Positions 18,210 through 26,121 of a stretch of DNA of 64,000 nt are shown piece after piece. The stretch's first letter is position 1. Every line of letters starts with the position of its first letter. The notes beneath the pieces were generated by a model. It worked only from the letters and a program-made list of their open reading frames with translations. It was not told the DNA's origin and did no database searches. The stretch lies in assembly GCF_014302995.1 (NCBI RefSeq), contig NZ_CP060295.1, positions 5,509,501 through 5,573,500 on the forward strand. Direction: 5' to 3'. This stretch comes from Variovorax sp. PAMC26660. GTDB lineage: Bacteria; Pseudomonadota; Gammaproteobacteria; Burkholderiales; Burkholderiaceae_C. The position numbers were made by a program, and so were the translations under genes.

Positions 18210-21200
18210 ATGCACCTGCTGAGCACCCAGCCCGGACGCTTCGTCGAAGACGACAGCGTCGTCACCCGGCTCGACCAGACGCCCGGCGACATCGTGGTGC
18301 TCAGCTCGGCCGACACCACGCTCGCGCTGCTCGCCGCCGCGCGCACGGCACTGGCGTCCACAGACCCTGGCTATCCGTCGCTGCGGCTGGCCAACCTCAT
18401 GCACCTGCGCCAGCCGGCCTCGCTCGACCTGTACATCGACGAGGTGCTGCAGCATGCGCGCGTGGTGGTGGTCGACCACCTGGGGGCCGAATCGGCCTGG
18501 GCCTATGGCCTGCAGCAGCTTGAAAAGCTGGCCAAACGCAAGGGCCAGCAGCTCGCGATGTTCTCGGGCGACCTGCAGGAAGACGAAGACCTGCTCGCGC
18601 GCAGCACCGCGCCGCGCGAGGTGAGCCGCCAGCTCTGGCAGTACATGCGCAGCGGCGGTGCAGGCAATGCGATGCAGTTCCTGCGCGCCGTGGCTTTCCA
18701 CGGCCTCGGCCATGGCGATGCGCCCTTGCCGCCGCGCAGCCTCCCGCAAGTGGCGCTGCATGTGCCGCGCGGCATCGACGCTGCCCACTCGGTGGCCGGC
18801 ATCGACGACCTGCGTGCCGGCTGGCATGCAGGCGCGCCGGTGGTGGCACTGGTGTTCTATCGCTCGCACCTGCTGTCGGGCAACACCGTGGCCTTCGATG
18901 CGCTCGCAGCCGCGCTCAGTGCCGAAGGGCTGAACCCGTTGCCCGTCGCGCTCGATTCGCTGAAAGACCCGCTGTGCATGTCCGCATTCCGCGGCCTGTG
19001 CAGCGAGCACGACGTGCAGCTCGTGCTCAACACCACCGCCTTCGCCGCGTTGGGGCAGGGCTCGCAGAACGCAGAAGGCGAGGCCATCGCACTGGCAGGC
19101 GATGCACCGGTGCTGCAGGTGATCGTGAGCGGCGGCAACCGCGAAGACTGGCTGGCCGACAGCCAGGGCCTGCGCCCGCGCGACATTGCCATGCAGATCG
19201 CCTTGCCCGAAATGGACGGCCGCATCATCACGCGCGCCGTGAGCTTCAAGGGCCTGTCGCACCGCTGCGAACTCACTCAGACCGAAGTGGTGAACTACCA
19301 GCCCGAGCCCGGCCGCATCGCCTTCGTGGCCGAGCTGGCGCGGCGCTGGTGCCGGCTGCGTAGCCTTGCCGTGGCCGACAAGCGCATCGCGCTGATCCTG
19401 GCCAACTACCCCGGCAGCGAAGGGCGCATCGGCAGCGGCGTGGGGCTCGACACGCCGGCCTCGGTGATCGCAATCCTGCGGTCCATGCAGGCCGAAGGCT
19501 ATGCGCTCGGTGAGCCCGATGCGTTGCCGGCTGATGGCGATGCACTGATGCGCAGGCTGCAGGAAGGCATCGCCAACGATCCTGCGCAGTGGGCCGCGCG
19601 CCCTGCGTGGCAGAGCTATGCGCTGGCCGACTACTGCGCTCGCCTCGCGGCTTTGCCCGAGGGCATGGCTGCCGCCATCGATGCGCGCTGGGGCAACCCC
19701 GAACAAGATCCGATGGTCCGGCAGGGCCGCTTCATGATTGCCGGGCTGCGGTTGGGCCGCGTGTTCGTCGGTATCCAGCCGGCGCGCGCACTTGGCAAGC
19801 TGGGGGCCTCCGACTATGCGAGCTACCACGACGCCGAGTTGGTGCCACCGCACAGCTACCTCGCGTTCTACTTCTGGCTGCGCGATGCCTTCGCCATCGA
19901 CGCGGTGGTGCATGTGGGCAAGCACGGCAACCTCGAATGGCTGCCGGGCAAGAGCATCGCGCTCTCGCAGACCTGCTGGCCCGATGCGATCCTCGGGCCG
20001 CTGCCCAACGTCTATCCCTTCATCGTCAACGACCCGGGCGAGGGCGCGCAGGCCAAGCGGCGCACGCAGGCGGTGATCATCGACCACCTGATGCCGCCGC
20101 TCACGCGCGCCGAGAACCATGGCCCGATGCAGGACCTGGAGCGCCAGGTCGACGAGTACTACGACGCACTGCTGGTCGATGCGCGGCGCGCCAGGGTGCT
20201 GCGCGCGCAGATCCTCGCTGCCGTGCGGGCGCAGCATCTGGTCGATGAGCTGGACATGCCCGGCGCGGAAGACGACGCCGTGCTGGCGCGTGTCGATGCC
20301 TACCTGTGCGAGCTGAAGGAAACACAGATCCGCGATGGCCTGCACGTGTTCGGTGCCTCGCCACAGGAACGGTTGCGGCGCGACACGCTGGTGGCGTTGG
20401 CGCGCTATCCGGCAGCGGATGGCGTGGGGGCGAATGCCGGATTGCTGGGCGCTCTGGCGCGTGACCTGCTGCCGGGTGACAGCTTCGACCCGCTCGACAT
20501 CGACGCAGCCAAGCCCTGGCAGGGCGCGCGACCCGCGCTGCTGAAATCGGTCAGCACCGACCCGTGGCGGCATCAGGGCGACACGCGCGAGCGGCTGGAG
20601 CTGCTTGCACAGCGTCTGCTCGAAGAGGGCGTTTCTGCTGGAATGCCGCAGACCGCTGCGGTCATGGCGCGCATCGCGCAGACGCTCGCGCCCGCGCTTG
20701 ACGCCTGTGGCGCGCAGGAACTGTTGCAACTCTCCCGCGCCCTGCAAGGCCGCTTCGTGCCGCCCGGCCCGAGCGGATCGCCCTCGCGCGGCCGCCCCGA
20801 CGTGCTGCCGACCGGCCGCAATTTCTACGCGGTCGACACCCGCGCCATTCCCACGCCCACGGCCTGGATGCTGGGCCTGAAGTCCGCTGCGCAACTGGTT
20901 GAACGCCACATGCAGGAGCATGGCGACTACCCGGTGGCGATGGGCCTGTCGGTCTGGGGCACGGCCACCATGCGTACCGGCGGCGACGATCTGGCGCAGG
21001 CCTTTGCGTTGATCGGCGTGCGGCCCAAGTGGGCGCCGGGCAGCCAGCGCGTGGTCGATTTCGAGGTGCTGCCCACTGTGGGCCTCGGGCGTCCGCGCAT
21101 CGATGTCACGCTGCGCATCTCGGGCTTCTTTCGCGATGCCTTCCCCAACGCCGTGCAGATGTTCGATGCCGCCGTGCAGGCCGTCGCGTCGCAGGAAGAC

Positions 21201-22025
21201 GAAGACGCCGAGCGCAACCCGATCCGCGCGCGAATCCTGCGTGAAGCCGCCGCGCTCGAAGCACAGGGCCAGTCGCCCGAATCCGCACGCCTGCAAGCTG
21301 GCTGGCGCGTGTTCGGCTCGGCACCCGGCAGCTATGGCTCGGGCCTGCAGCCGCTGTTCGACCATGGCGACTGGCAGACCGACGACGACCTCTCCAACGC
21401 CTACGTCGGCGGGAGCGCCCACGCCTACGGGCAGGGCAGCGACGGCGTGCCGGCCGCCGACGCGCTGGTGCGCCGCCTGCGCGCCATGAACGTCGTCATG
21501 CAGAACCAGGACAGCCGCGAGCACGACCTGCTCGACTCCAACGACTACTACCAGTTCCAGGGCGGCATGGCCGCCGCCGTGCGCCACCTGAGCGGGCAGC
21601 AACCAGCCATGTACCACGGCGACCACGGCAACCCGCAGGCGCCACGCGTTCGCACGCTGAAGGAAGAAATCAGCCGCGTGATCCGCTCGCGCGTGGTCAA
21701 CCCCAAGTGGATCGATGGCGTCAAGCGCCACGGTTACAAGGGCGCCTTCGAGATGACCGCGACCGTCGACTACCTGTTCGGCTTCGACGCCACCGCCCGC
21801 GTGGTCGGCGACCACCAGTACGCGATGGTGGCCGACGCCTACGTGCTCGATGCCGGCACCCGCGACTTCGTGAACGCGCACAATCCGCGCGCGCTGCACG
21901 ACATGCTCAGCCGCCTGCTCGAAGCCATGCAGCGTGGCCTGTGGCAGTCGCCCGGCGACTACAAGAACCAGCTAGAAAACCTGCTGCTCGACCACGAGCA
22001 GCAGATGGAAGGATCGACCCGATGA
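18210..22025 (+). CDS. cobN: Cobaltochelatase large subunit CobN
   Basis: This 1271-residue protein has the usual CobN length. It binds hydrogenobyrinic acid a,c-diamide and inserts Co2+ using ATP hydrolysis by the AAA+ partners, in the aerobic B12 route. Recognisable blocks are VVHVGKHGNLEWLPGK (about 565-580), YPFIVNDPGEGAQAKRR, MGLSVWGTATMRTGGDD, RPRIDVTLRISGFFRDAFPN, and near the end NPKWIDGVKRHGYKGAFEM. The start at 18210 fits the 4-bp spacing from cobW. Its last 4 bp overlap the chlI/chlD start. The AAA+ partner here is of Mg-chelatase type rather than CobS/CobT. Confidence 0.96.
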   Translation: MHLLSTQPGRFVEDDSVVTRLDQTPGDIVVLSSADTTLALLAAARTALASTDPGYPSLRLANLMHLRQPASLDLYIDEVLQHARVVVVDHLGAESAWAYGLQQLEKLAKRKGQQLAMFSGDLQEDEDLLARSTAPREVSRQLWQYMRSGGAGNAMQFLRAVAFHGLGHGDAPLPPRSLPQVALHVPRGIDAAHSVAGIDDLRAGWHAGAPVVALVFYRSHLLSGNTVAFDALAAALSAEGLNPLPVALDSLKDPLCMSAFRGLCSEHDVQLVLNTTAFAALGQGSQNAEGEAIALAGDAPVLQVIVSGGNREDWLADSQGLRPRDIAMQIALPEMDGRIITRAVSFKGLSHRCELTQTEVVNYQPEPGRIAFVAELARRWCRLRSLAVADKRIALILANYPGSEGRIGSGVGLDTPASVIAILRSMQAEGYALGEPDALPADGDALMRRLQEGIANDPAQWAARPAWQSYALADYCARLAALPEGMAAAIDARWGNPEQDPMVRQGRFMIAGLRLGRVFVGIQPARALGKLGASDYASYHDAELVPPHSYLAFYFWLRDAFAIDAVVHVGKHGNLEWLPGKSIALSQTCWPDAILGPLPNVYPFIVNDPGEGAQAKRRTQAVIIDHLMPPLTRAENHGPMQDLERQVDEYYDALLVDARRARVLRAQILAAVRAQHLVDELDMPGAEDDAVLARVDAYLCELKETQIRDGLHVFGASPQERLRRDTLVALARYPAADGVGANAGLLGALARDLLPGDSFDPLDIDAAKPWQGARPALLKSVSTDPWRHQGDTRERLELLAQRLLEEGVSAGMPQTAAVMARIAQTLAPALDACGAQELLQLSRALQGRFVPPGPSGSPSRGRPDVLPTGRNFYAVDTRAIPTPTAWMLGLKSAAQLVERHMQEHGDYPVAMGLSVWGTATMRTGGDDLAQAFALIGVRPKWAPGSQRVVDFEVLPTVGLGRPRIDVTLRISGFFRDAFPNAVQMFDAAVQAVASQEDEDAERNPIRARILREAAALEAQGQSPESARLQAGWRVFGSAPGSYGSGLQPLFDHGDWQTDDDLSNAYVGGSAHAYGQGSDGVPAADALVRRLRAMNVVMQNQDSREHDLLDSNDYYQFQGGMAAAVRHLSGQQPAMYHGDHGNPQAPRVRTLKEEISRVIRSRVVNPKWIDGVKRHGYKGAFEMTATVDYLFGFDATARVVGDHQYAMVADAYVLDAGTRDFVNAHNPRALHDMLSRLLEAMQRGLWQSPGDYKNQLENLLLDHEQQMEGSTR

Positions 22026-23110
22026 CCATTGCCGCGCCCATGCCGGTGCCTTTTCCCTTCGCCGCGATCAGCGGCCAGCCGCAGTTGCGTCAGACGCTGC
22101 TGCTGGCGGCGGTCGATCCCGGCCTGGGTGGCGTGTTGATCGAAGGGCCGCGCGGCACGGCCAAGACCACGGCGGCGCGTGCACTGGCCGAGCTGCTGCC
22201 CGGTGCGCCTTTCATCACACTGCCGCTGGGGGCCAGCCTCGAAAGCCTCGTGGGCACGCTCGATCTCGGCCATGCGCTGGCGGGCCATGAACTCAAGTTC
22301 GCGCCCGGCCTGCTGGCGCGCGCGCATGGCGGCGTGCTCTACGTGGACGAAATCAACCTGCTGCCAGATGCGCTGATCGACTCGCTGCTCGACGCGGCGG
22401 CCAGCGGCGTGAATGTGGTCGAGCGTGACGGCATCTCGCACCGGCATGCGGCGCGCTTCGTGCTGGTCGGCACCATGAACCCGGAAGAGGGCACCCTGCG
22501 CCCGCAACTGCTCGACCGCTTCGGCCTGTGCGTGCATCTGCGCAACATCGAGAACGCGGCCGAGCGGCAGGCCATCGTGCGTGCGCGGCTTGCGTTCGAC
22601 GTTGACCCGCATGGCTTTCGCGCGACGCATGCGGCGGCCGAAGCTGAACTCGCTTCGGCGCTGGTCCGCGCACGCGCCCTCGTGGCCGATGCATCGGCCT
22701 TGCCTTACGGCGATGCGGTGCATGAAGCGGTCGGCGCGCTGTGCATTGAAGCGGGCGTGGATGGCTTGCGTGCCGACCTCGTGATGCTGCGTTCGGTGCG
22801 AGCGCTGGCCGCATGGGACGGCGCGACAGCCATCACGACCGATCACGTGCAACGCGTGGCGGAGGCGGTGCTGCTGCATCGTCGCAAGCCTGAAGCGGCC
22901 GGTGCGCCTGCTGCTACCTCACCAGCGCCAGCGCCTTCTTCGCAAGCCACCGGCAACGGATCGAATCATCAAGCGACTGGCAATGACAGCGCCGGCGAAC
23001 AGGACTGGGGCGCCATGCCGCCCGAGCCCGTCGGCATTGAACGCGTGAAGCCGCTGCGGCCGCTGATCCCGTCTCAAACGCCTTCGCAGGCCGCCCCAAA
23101 AAAAGCCTGA
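22022..23110 (+). CDS. chlI: AAA+ small subunit (ChlI-like) of cobaltochelatase; zero-frame product of chlD
   Basis: The zero-frame product has 362 residues. Its AAA+ ATPase features are Walker A GPRGTAKT (42-49), Walker B GGVLYVDEINLLPD (about 104-117), sensor GTMNPEEG and arginine-finger segment PQLLDRFGLCV. A Pro/Ala-rich linker (about 300-360) ends PSQAAPKKA at the TGA 23108-23110. ATG 22022 overlaps the cobN stop. A run of seven A (23098-23104), six bases before a stable hairpin, sits just ahead of the stop, and the -1 frame beyond encodes the von Willebrand A domain. The gene therefore probably makes this short subunit and also a 579-residue ChlD-like fusion. Confidence 0.9.
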   Translation: MTIAAPMPVPFPFAAISGQPQLRQTLLLAAVDPGLGGVLIEGPRGTAKTTAARALAELLPGAPFITLPLGASLESLVGTLDLGHALAGHELKFAPGLLARAHGGVLYVDEINLLPDALIDSLLDAAASGVNVVERDGISHRHAARFVLVGTMNPEEGTLRPQLLDRFGLCVHLRNIENAAERQAIVRARLAFDVDPHGFRATHAAAEAELASALVRARALVADASALPYGDAVHEAVGALCIEAGVDGLRADLVMLRSVRALAAWDGATAITTDHVQRVAEAVLLHRRKPEAAGAPAATSPAPAPSSQATGNGSNHQATGNDSAGEQDWGAMPPEPVGIERVKPLRPLIPSQTPSQAAPKKA

Positions 23111-23158
23111 GCCTCCGGGATACCGCACCCGCTGGCGCACGCCAGGGTGACCGGAGGC
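23098..23158 (+). promoter_or_regulatory. Programmed -1 ribosomal frameshift signal
   Basis: The slippery heptamer A AAA AAA occupies 23098-23104 in zero-frame phase (CCA AAA AAA GCC TGA). A six-base spacer holding the stop follows, then a stem GCCTCCGG (23111-23118) with CCGGAGGC (23151-23158), enclosing a second hairpin CTGGC/GCCAG (23132-23136 with 23141-23145). Slipping back one base leads from PKK into SLSLRD and the VWA frame. Spacing, phase and structure match a classic -1 signal. Confidence 0.82.
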
Positions 23159-23760
23159 AGGGCACGCAAAGGGACGCCTGGCATGGCGCCGCAGCCAAAG
23201 GCACGGCCTTCGACTGGCCGCGCACGCTCGTTGCCCGTGGTGCGGGCGATCTGCGCGCGGAACACCTGCGCCACCGCCCGAAGCAGGCGCGCAGCGGCGC
23301 GCTCCACTGCTTCCTGCTCGACTGCTCGGCCTCGATGCGCAAAGACGGCAATCTCGCACGCGCCAAAGGCCTGCTGCTCGCGCTGATGCAAGAGGCCTAT
23401 CAGCGCCGCGACCACGTCGCGTTGCTGTGCTTTGCCGGCGATGTGGTCGAGCTTCGCCTGCCGCCGCGCCGCGCCAGCGCCTGGAACGACGACTGGATCG
23501 CACCCATCGGCGCCGGCGGCGGCACGCCGCTCGCGCTGGGCGTGGAGCGTGCCGAGCAATTGCTGGTTCGCAGCGAGGCGCGGCAGCGCTGGCTGTGGCT
23601 GCTGACCGATGGCCGCACCAGCGAAAGCCCCGCACGGCCAGAAGCGGCCGATGTGGCGTGCGTGGTGGACTTCGAGGCGGCGCGCATTCCGCTGCATCGT
23701 GCACAGCAGTTGGCCGAACGCTGGCAGGCGCGCTACCTGGTCGCCGACCGGGCCGATTGA
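23104..23760 (+). CDS. chlD: ChlD-like von Willebrand A domain, -1 frame extension of the chlI frame
   Basis: This frame opens at 23041 and has no ATG, GTG or TTG before the domain; the first ATG (23335) is inside the MIDAS motif, so independent initiation there would destroy the domain. The only early alternative is CTG 23107, which overlaps the upstream stop. The domain shows MIDAS DCSAS (in FLLDCSASM), GGGTPLALGVE and LLTDGRTSE. Joined at 23104 to the upstream AAA+ part it gives a 579-residue medium subunit, close to normal ChlD/BchD length and domain order (AAA+, Pro-rich linker, VWA). Confidence 0.85.
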   Translation, partial: SLSLRDTAPAGARQGDRRQGTQRDAWHGAAAKGTAFDWPRTLVARGAGDLRAEHLRHRPKQARSGALHCFLLDCSASMRKDGNLARAKGLLLALMQEAYQRRDHVALLCFAGDVVELRLPPRRASAWNDDWIAPIGAGGGTPLALGVERAEQLLVRSEARQRWLWLLTDGRTSESPARPEAADVACVVDFEAARIPLHRAQQLAERWQARYLVADRAD

Positions 23761-23889
23761 CTCACAAGACCCGATGGTGCGCCGTCGGGCGCATCGATCG
23801 GCCTTCGCGCCAAAAGCTCATCTGCCGCAGGGCTAAACGGGGCAGGACTTCCCTTCGATACTGCCGCCGGACCAACCCAAGGAAACAAC

Positions 23890-24294
23890 ATGGCAGCAAC
23901 AAGGCGCGTGGTGCGCGAAGGCGCGTTCAGGAAGATCATTGCCGACGGCGTGCAGGTGGGCGACACCATCTACCTGTCCGGCCAGGTGAGCGTGGACGGC
24001 GAAGGCCGGACCATCGGCGCCGGCGACACCGCGGCGCAACTGCGGCAGGCCTACAGCAACGTCCGCGCGGTGCTCGAATCCTTCGGCGCGACCATGGCCG
24101 ACATCGTGGACGAGACGGTTTTCGTGACCGACATCGAAGGCTTTCTCGCCGATGCCGATGGCCTGTTCGCCTTGCGCGCCGAGATGTTCGGCGGCGAGCC
24201 TCAGATCTCGCAAACGCTGGTCGAGGTGTCGCGCCTGGGCAGCGCCGACTGGCTGCTCGAGATCAAGTGCATCGCGAGAACAACTGCCCCCTGA
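23890..24294 (+). CDS. RidA/YjgF family protein
   Basis: The protein has 134 residues, the standard RidA size, and its ATG follows CAAGGAAACAAC. RidA proteins are trimers that deaminate reactive enamines and imines or have related roles. Visible are YLSGQVSVDGEG (about 33-44), QLRQAYSNVRAVLESFGATMADIVDETVFVTDI, and ISQTLVEVSRLGSADWLLEIKCIA. The arginine typical of true RidA enzymes (in a P.RSTV/PAR motif) is not obvious, so this is better read as an Rid subgroup of uncertain substrate. It starts about 130 bp after the chlD frame and probably has its own promoter. Confidence 0.88.
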   Translation: MAATRRVVREGAFRKIIADGVQVGDTIYLSGQVSVDGEGRTIGAGDTAAQLRQAYSNVRAVLESFGATMADIVDETVFVTDIEGFLADADGLFALRAEMFGGEPQISQTLVEVSRLGSADWLLEIKCIARTTAP

Positions 24295-24347
24295 AGGCCT
24301 GAAGGGCTGAAGGACTTTTCTGCCGGGAAGTTCGAGTACCGTACGGC

Positions 24348-24680
24348 ATGTTTTTGAAACCCTGCTTCCTGGCCCTTGCATTGACCCTGGCCATGCCCGT
24401 TTTCGCGCAATCCGCACAGCCGTCGGACGCTGGGGATTGCAAGGCGCAGGAAGCGGCGCTCGAGAGCGACGTGGATCTGGCCCGCGCCAGGGGCCAGATG
24501 CTGCGCCGGCGAGAGCTGGCCGACGCCTTGAGCGCGTTGCAGCTGCGTTGCAAGACGCCTGCTCCGGCGACGAGCCGCGAAGCGCGCATCGAAAAGCTGG
24601 AGCAGGAGATCCGGACGCTGCGCTCGGAACTCGATCGCGCCGAGGCGCAATTGCGCGATCTGAAGAACGGATCGCCCTGA
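24348..24680 (+). CDS. DUF1090-like secreted protein
   Basis: The protein has 110 residues with a clear signal peptide (MFLKPCFLALALTLAMPVFAQ, cleavage after VFA). The mature part is helical: CKAQEAALESDVDLARARGQ ... ALQLRC, followed by a charged coiled coil EKLEQEIRTLRSELDRAEAQLRDL. The spacing of the two cysteines and the helices resembles DUF1090 (E. coli YqjC). It is expected in the periplasm. The function is unknown. It runs convergent with the SET-domain gene, 8 bp apart. Confidence 0.72.
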   Translation: MFLKPCFLALALTLAMPVFAQSAQPSDAGDCKAQEAALESDVDLARARGQMLRRRELADALSALQLRCKTPAPATSREARIEKLEQEIRTLRSELDRAEAQLRDLKNGSP

Positions 24681-24688
24681 CGGCTACT

Positions 24689-25231
24689 TCACCACGGGAG
24701 CCCGGTGAGCGGCGTCGTGTGGTCGGAAACGGGCTTTGTCGGGTCGGCTGTCGCGGCCACTGCGTCTTTCTCTACCGGCGCCAGCATCGTCCCCCGGCAA
24801 TTCGGCGAGCCGCAGTGGCAGGGGTACTTCGAGGGCGGCGAGCCGTCATCGGCTGTCAGCGAATAGTCGATGAACAGCTCGTCGCCCGCATCCACCGAAA
24901 CCAGCGTCTGGAACTTGAGCACCAGCTCGCCGGCGTCGTCGTATTCCTCGACGGCCTCGCAGTTCGGCTCGCAGGAGTGGTTCAGGTGGCGGGTGGCGTT
25001 GCCGCCCTTGGCACCGTCGATGGTTTCCTGGTTCGTCAGCGTGAACAGGTAGGTGAGCTGGTCGTCCCAGACCTTGGTGGCGATTTCCTGCTTCGAATAG
25101 CGGCGGCCTTCGTAGAGGCCGAGGAAGGCTTCGGCCGGCAGGTCGCGCGTGGCGAAGGCGCCGAGGCCGTGAACGCCGCTGGGGCCCACCCGGACGAAAG
25201 GCGTGGACGAGGTTTGCTTGCGATGCTTCAT
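24689..25231 (-). CDS. SET-domain protein methyltransferase
   Basis: The protein has 180 residues from ATG 25231; the longer open frame to 25672 overlaps the upstream GNAT gene and is not coding. SET features are GVHGLGAFATRDL (SAM-binding N-terminal strand), RHLNHSCEPNCE with the NHSCxPN motif, and GDELFIDYSL with the catalytic Tyr. A post-SET-like CHCGSPNCRG segment provides cysteines for zinc. Such small SET proteins occur sporadically in bacteria and methylate lysine in unknown targets. The ATG overlaps the stop of the GNAT gene by 4 bp. Confidence 0.88.
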   Translation of the reverse strand: MKHRKQTSSTPFVRVGPSGVHGLGAFATRDLPAEAFLGLYEGRRYSKQEIATKVWDDQLTYLFTLTNQETIDGAKGGNATRHLNHSCEPNCEAVEEYDDAGELVLKFQTLVSVDAGDELFIDYSLTADDGSPPSKYPCHCGSPNCRGTMLAPVEKDAVAATADPTKPVSDHTTPLTGLPW

Positions 25232-26097
25232 GTGGGGGACGGGGCGTTGTTGCCTGGCTTGAGGGTCAACGCCATCTCGATCTGACGGATGACAGTGGTT
25301 GCGCCGCGCGCGATCGCTGCGTTGGAAATTGGGCTGTGCGCGGGCTCGTCGACCAGTCGCCAGCGGGTGCCGGGGCGCGCGATGGCCAGCGCGTCCAGCA
25401 GGTCGTGGGCAGCGGCTTCGTCGACAGCGGCGGCGTCGAACAGCGTGCCTTGGGCATCGCCCATCGGCGCCATGACGGCATAGCCGACGACTTCCGTGCC
25501 GCGCCGCACGCCGAGCGTCACCGCGCCTTCGTGGGCGAGGGCATCGCGCACGGTCGGCAGTTCGCGTCGCCATGTGGGGCGCGACAGCGCGCTGCAGGTG
25601 TCGTGAACGGCCACGAGCTCCGCCGCGTCGAGTGCGCCGCCGATGCCTGCTGCGCGCGCCTCGAAGGCCCATTCAAGAACGTCGAGCGTCCGGGCTTCCT
25701 CGAAGCCGGCTTGCCGGTAGAGCACGCGGGCCGCGTTCTGCTCGATGACTTCGAGAAAGGCTTGGCCAATGCGTGCCGCCGAAAAGGCCCTGATCTGCGC
25801 TTCGATGAGTTGCCTGGCCAGCCCCTGCCGCCGGTGCGCGCTCGCGATGCCGAAGCCCGCGAGGTAGGCACGCCCGTGCCTGCGGCCGGCCAGCGAAATG
25901 CCGCGGGCCACGCCGTCGATGGCGACAACGCGGGACAGCGCCAGGTCGACTTCGCCGCGCCGCAGGTGGCGCTCGAAGCGCTGTTCGTCGAATGAGATGG
26001 GGACGAAGTAGCCCTCGTAAGCCTGGTTCCAGAGCGCGGTGAGTTCGCCGCGCGTGAAGCCCGTAGCGGGGGCGACCGCCATGCCAATCTTGTTCAT
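25228..26097 (-). CDS. GNAT family N-acetyltransferase, two-domain
   Basis: The protein has 289 residues. The N-terminal GNAT domain (about 10-150) contains the acetyl-CoA loop FGIASAHRRQGLARQLIEAQ, matching motif A (Q/RxxGxG/A), and NAARVLYRQAGFEEAR. The C-terminal half (about 155-280) looks like a degenerate second GNAT fold (VTLGVRRGTEVVGYAVMAP). The substrate is unknown. It forms an overlapping pair with the SET gene. A second, unrelated GNAT gene with the same two-domain shape lies at 29213-30316. Confidence 0.83.
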   Translation of the reverse strand: MNKIGMAVAPATGFTRGELTALWNQAYEGYFVPISFDEQRFERHLRRGEVDLALSRVVAIDGVARGISLAGRRHGRAYLAGFGIASAHRRQGLARQLIEAQIRAFSAARIGQAFLEVIEQNAARVLYRQAGFEEARTLDVLEWAFEARAAGIGGALDAAELVAVHDTCSALSRPTWRRELPTVRDALAHEGAVTLGVRRGTEVVGYAVMAPMGDAQGTLFDAAAVDEAAAHDLLDALAIARPGTRWRLVDEPAHSPISNAAIARGATTVIRQIEMALTLKPGNNAPSPT

Positions 26098-26121
26098 TGC
26101 CTGCTGTGGGTGGGAGTGAGG

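Noticed and set aside
18135..21899. 1254-residue open frame opposite cobN
   Set aside because: A shadow of cobN; no domain or ribosome site, and cobN itself is unmistakable.
24689..25672. 327-residue version of the SET protein
   Set aside because: Its N-terminal half is an arginine-rich shadow of the GNAT gene; the ATG at 25231 fits the overlap with the GNAT stop.
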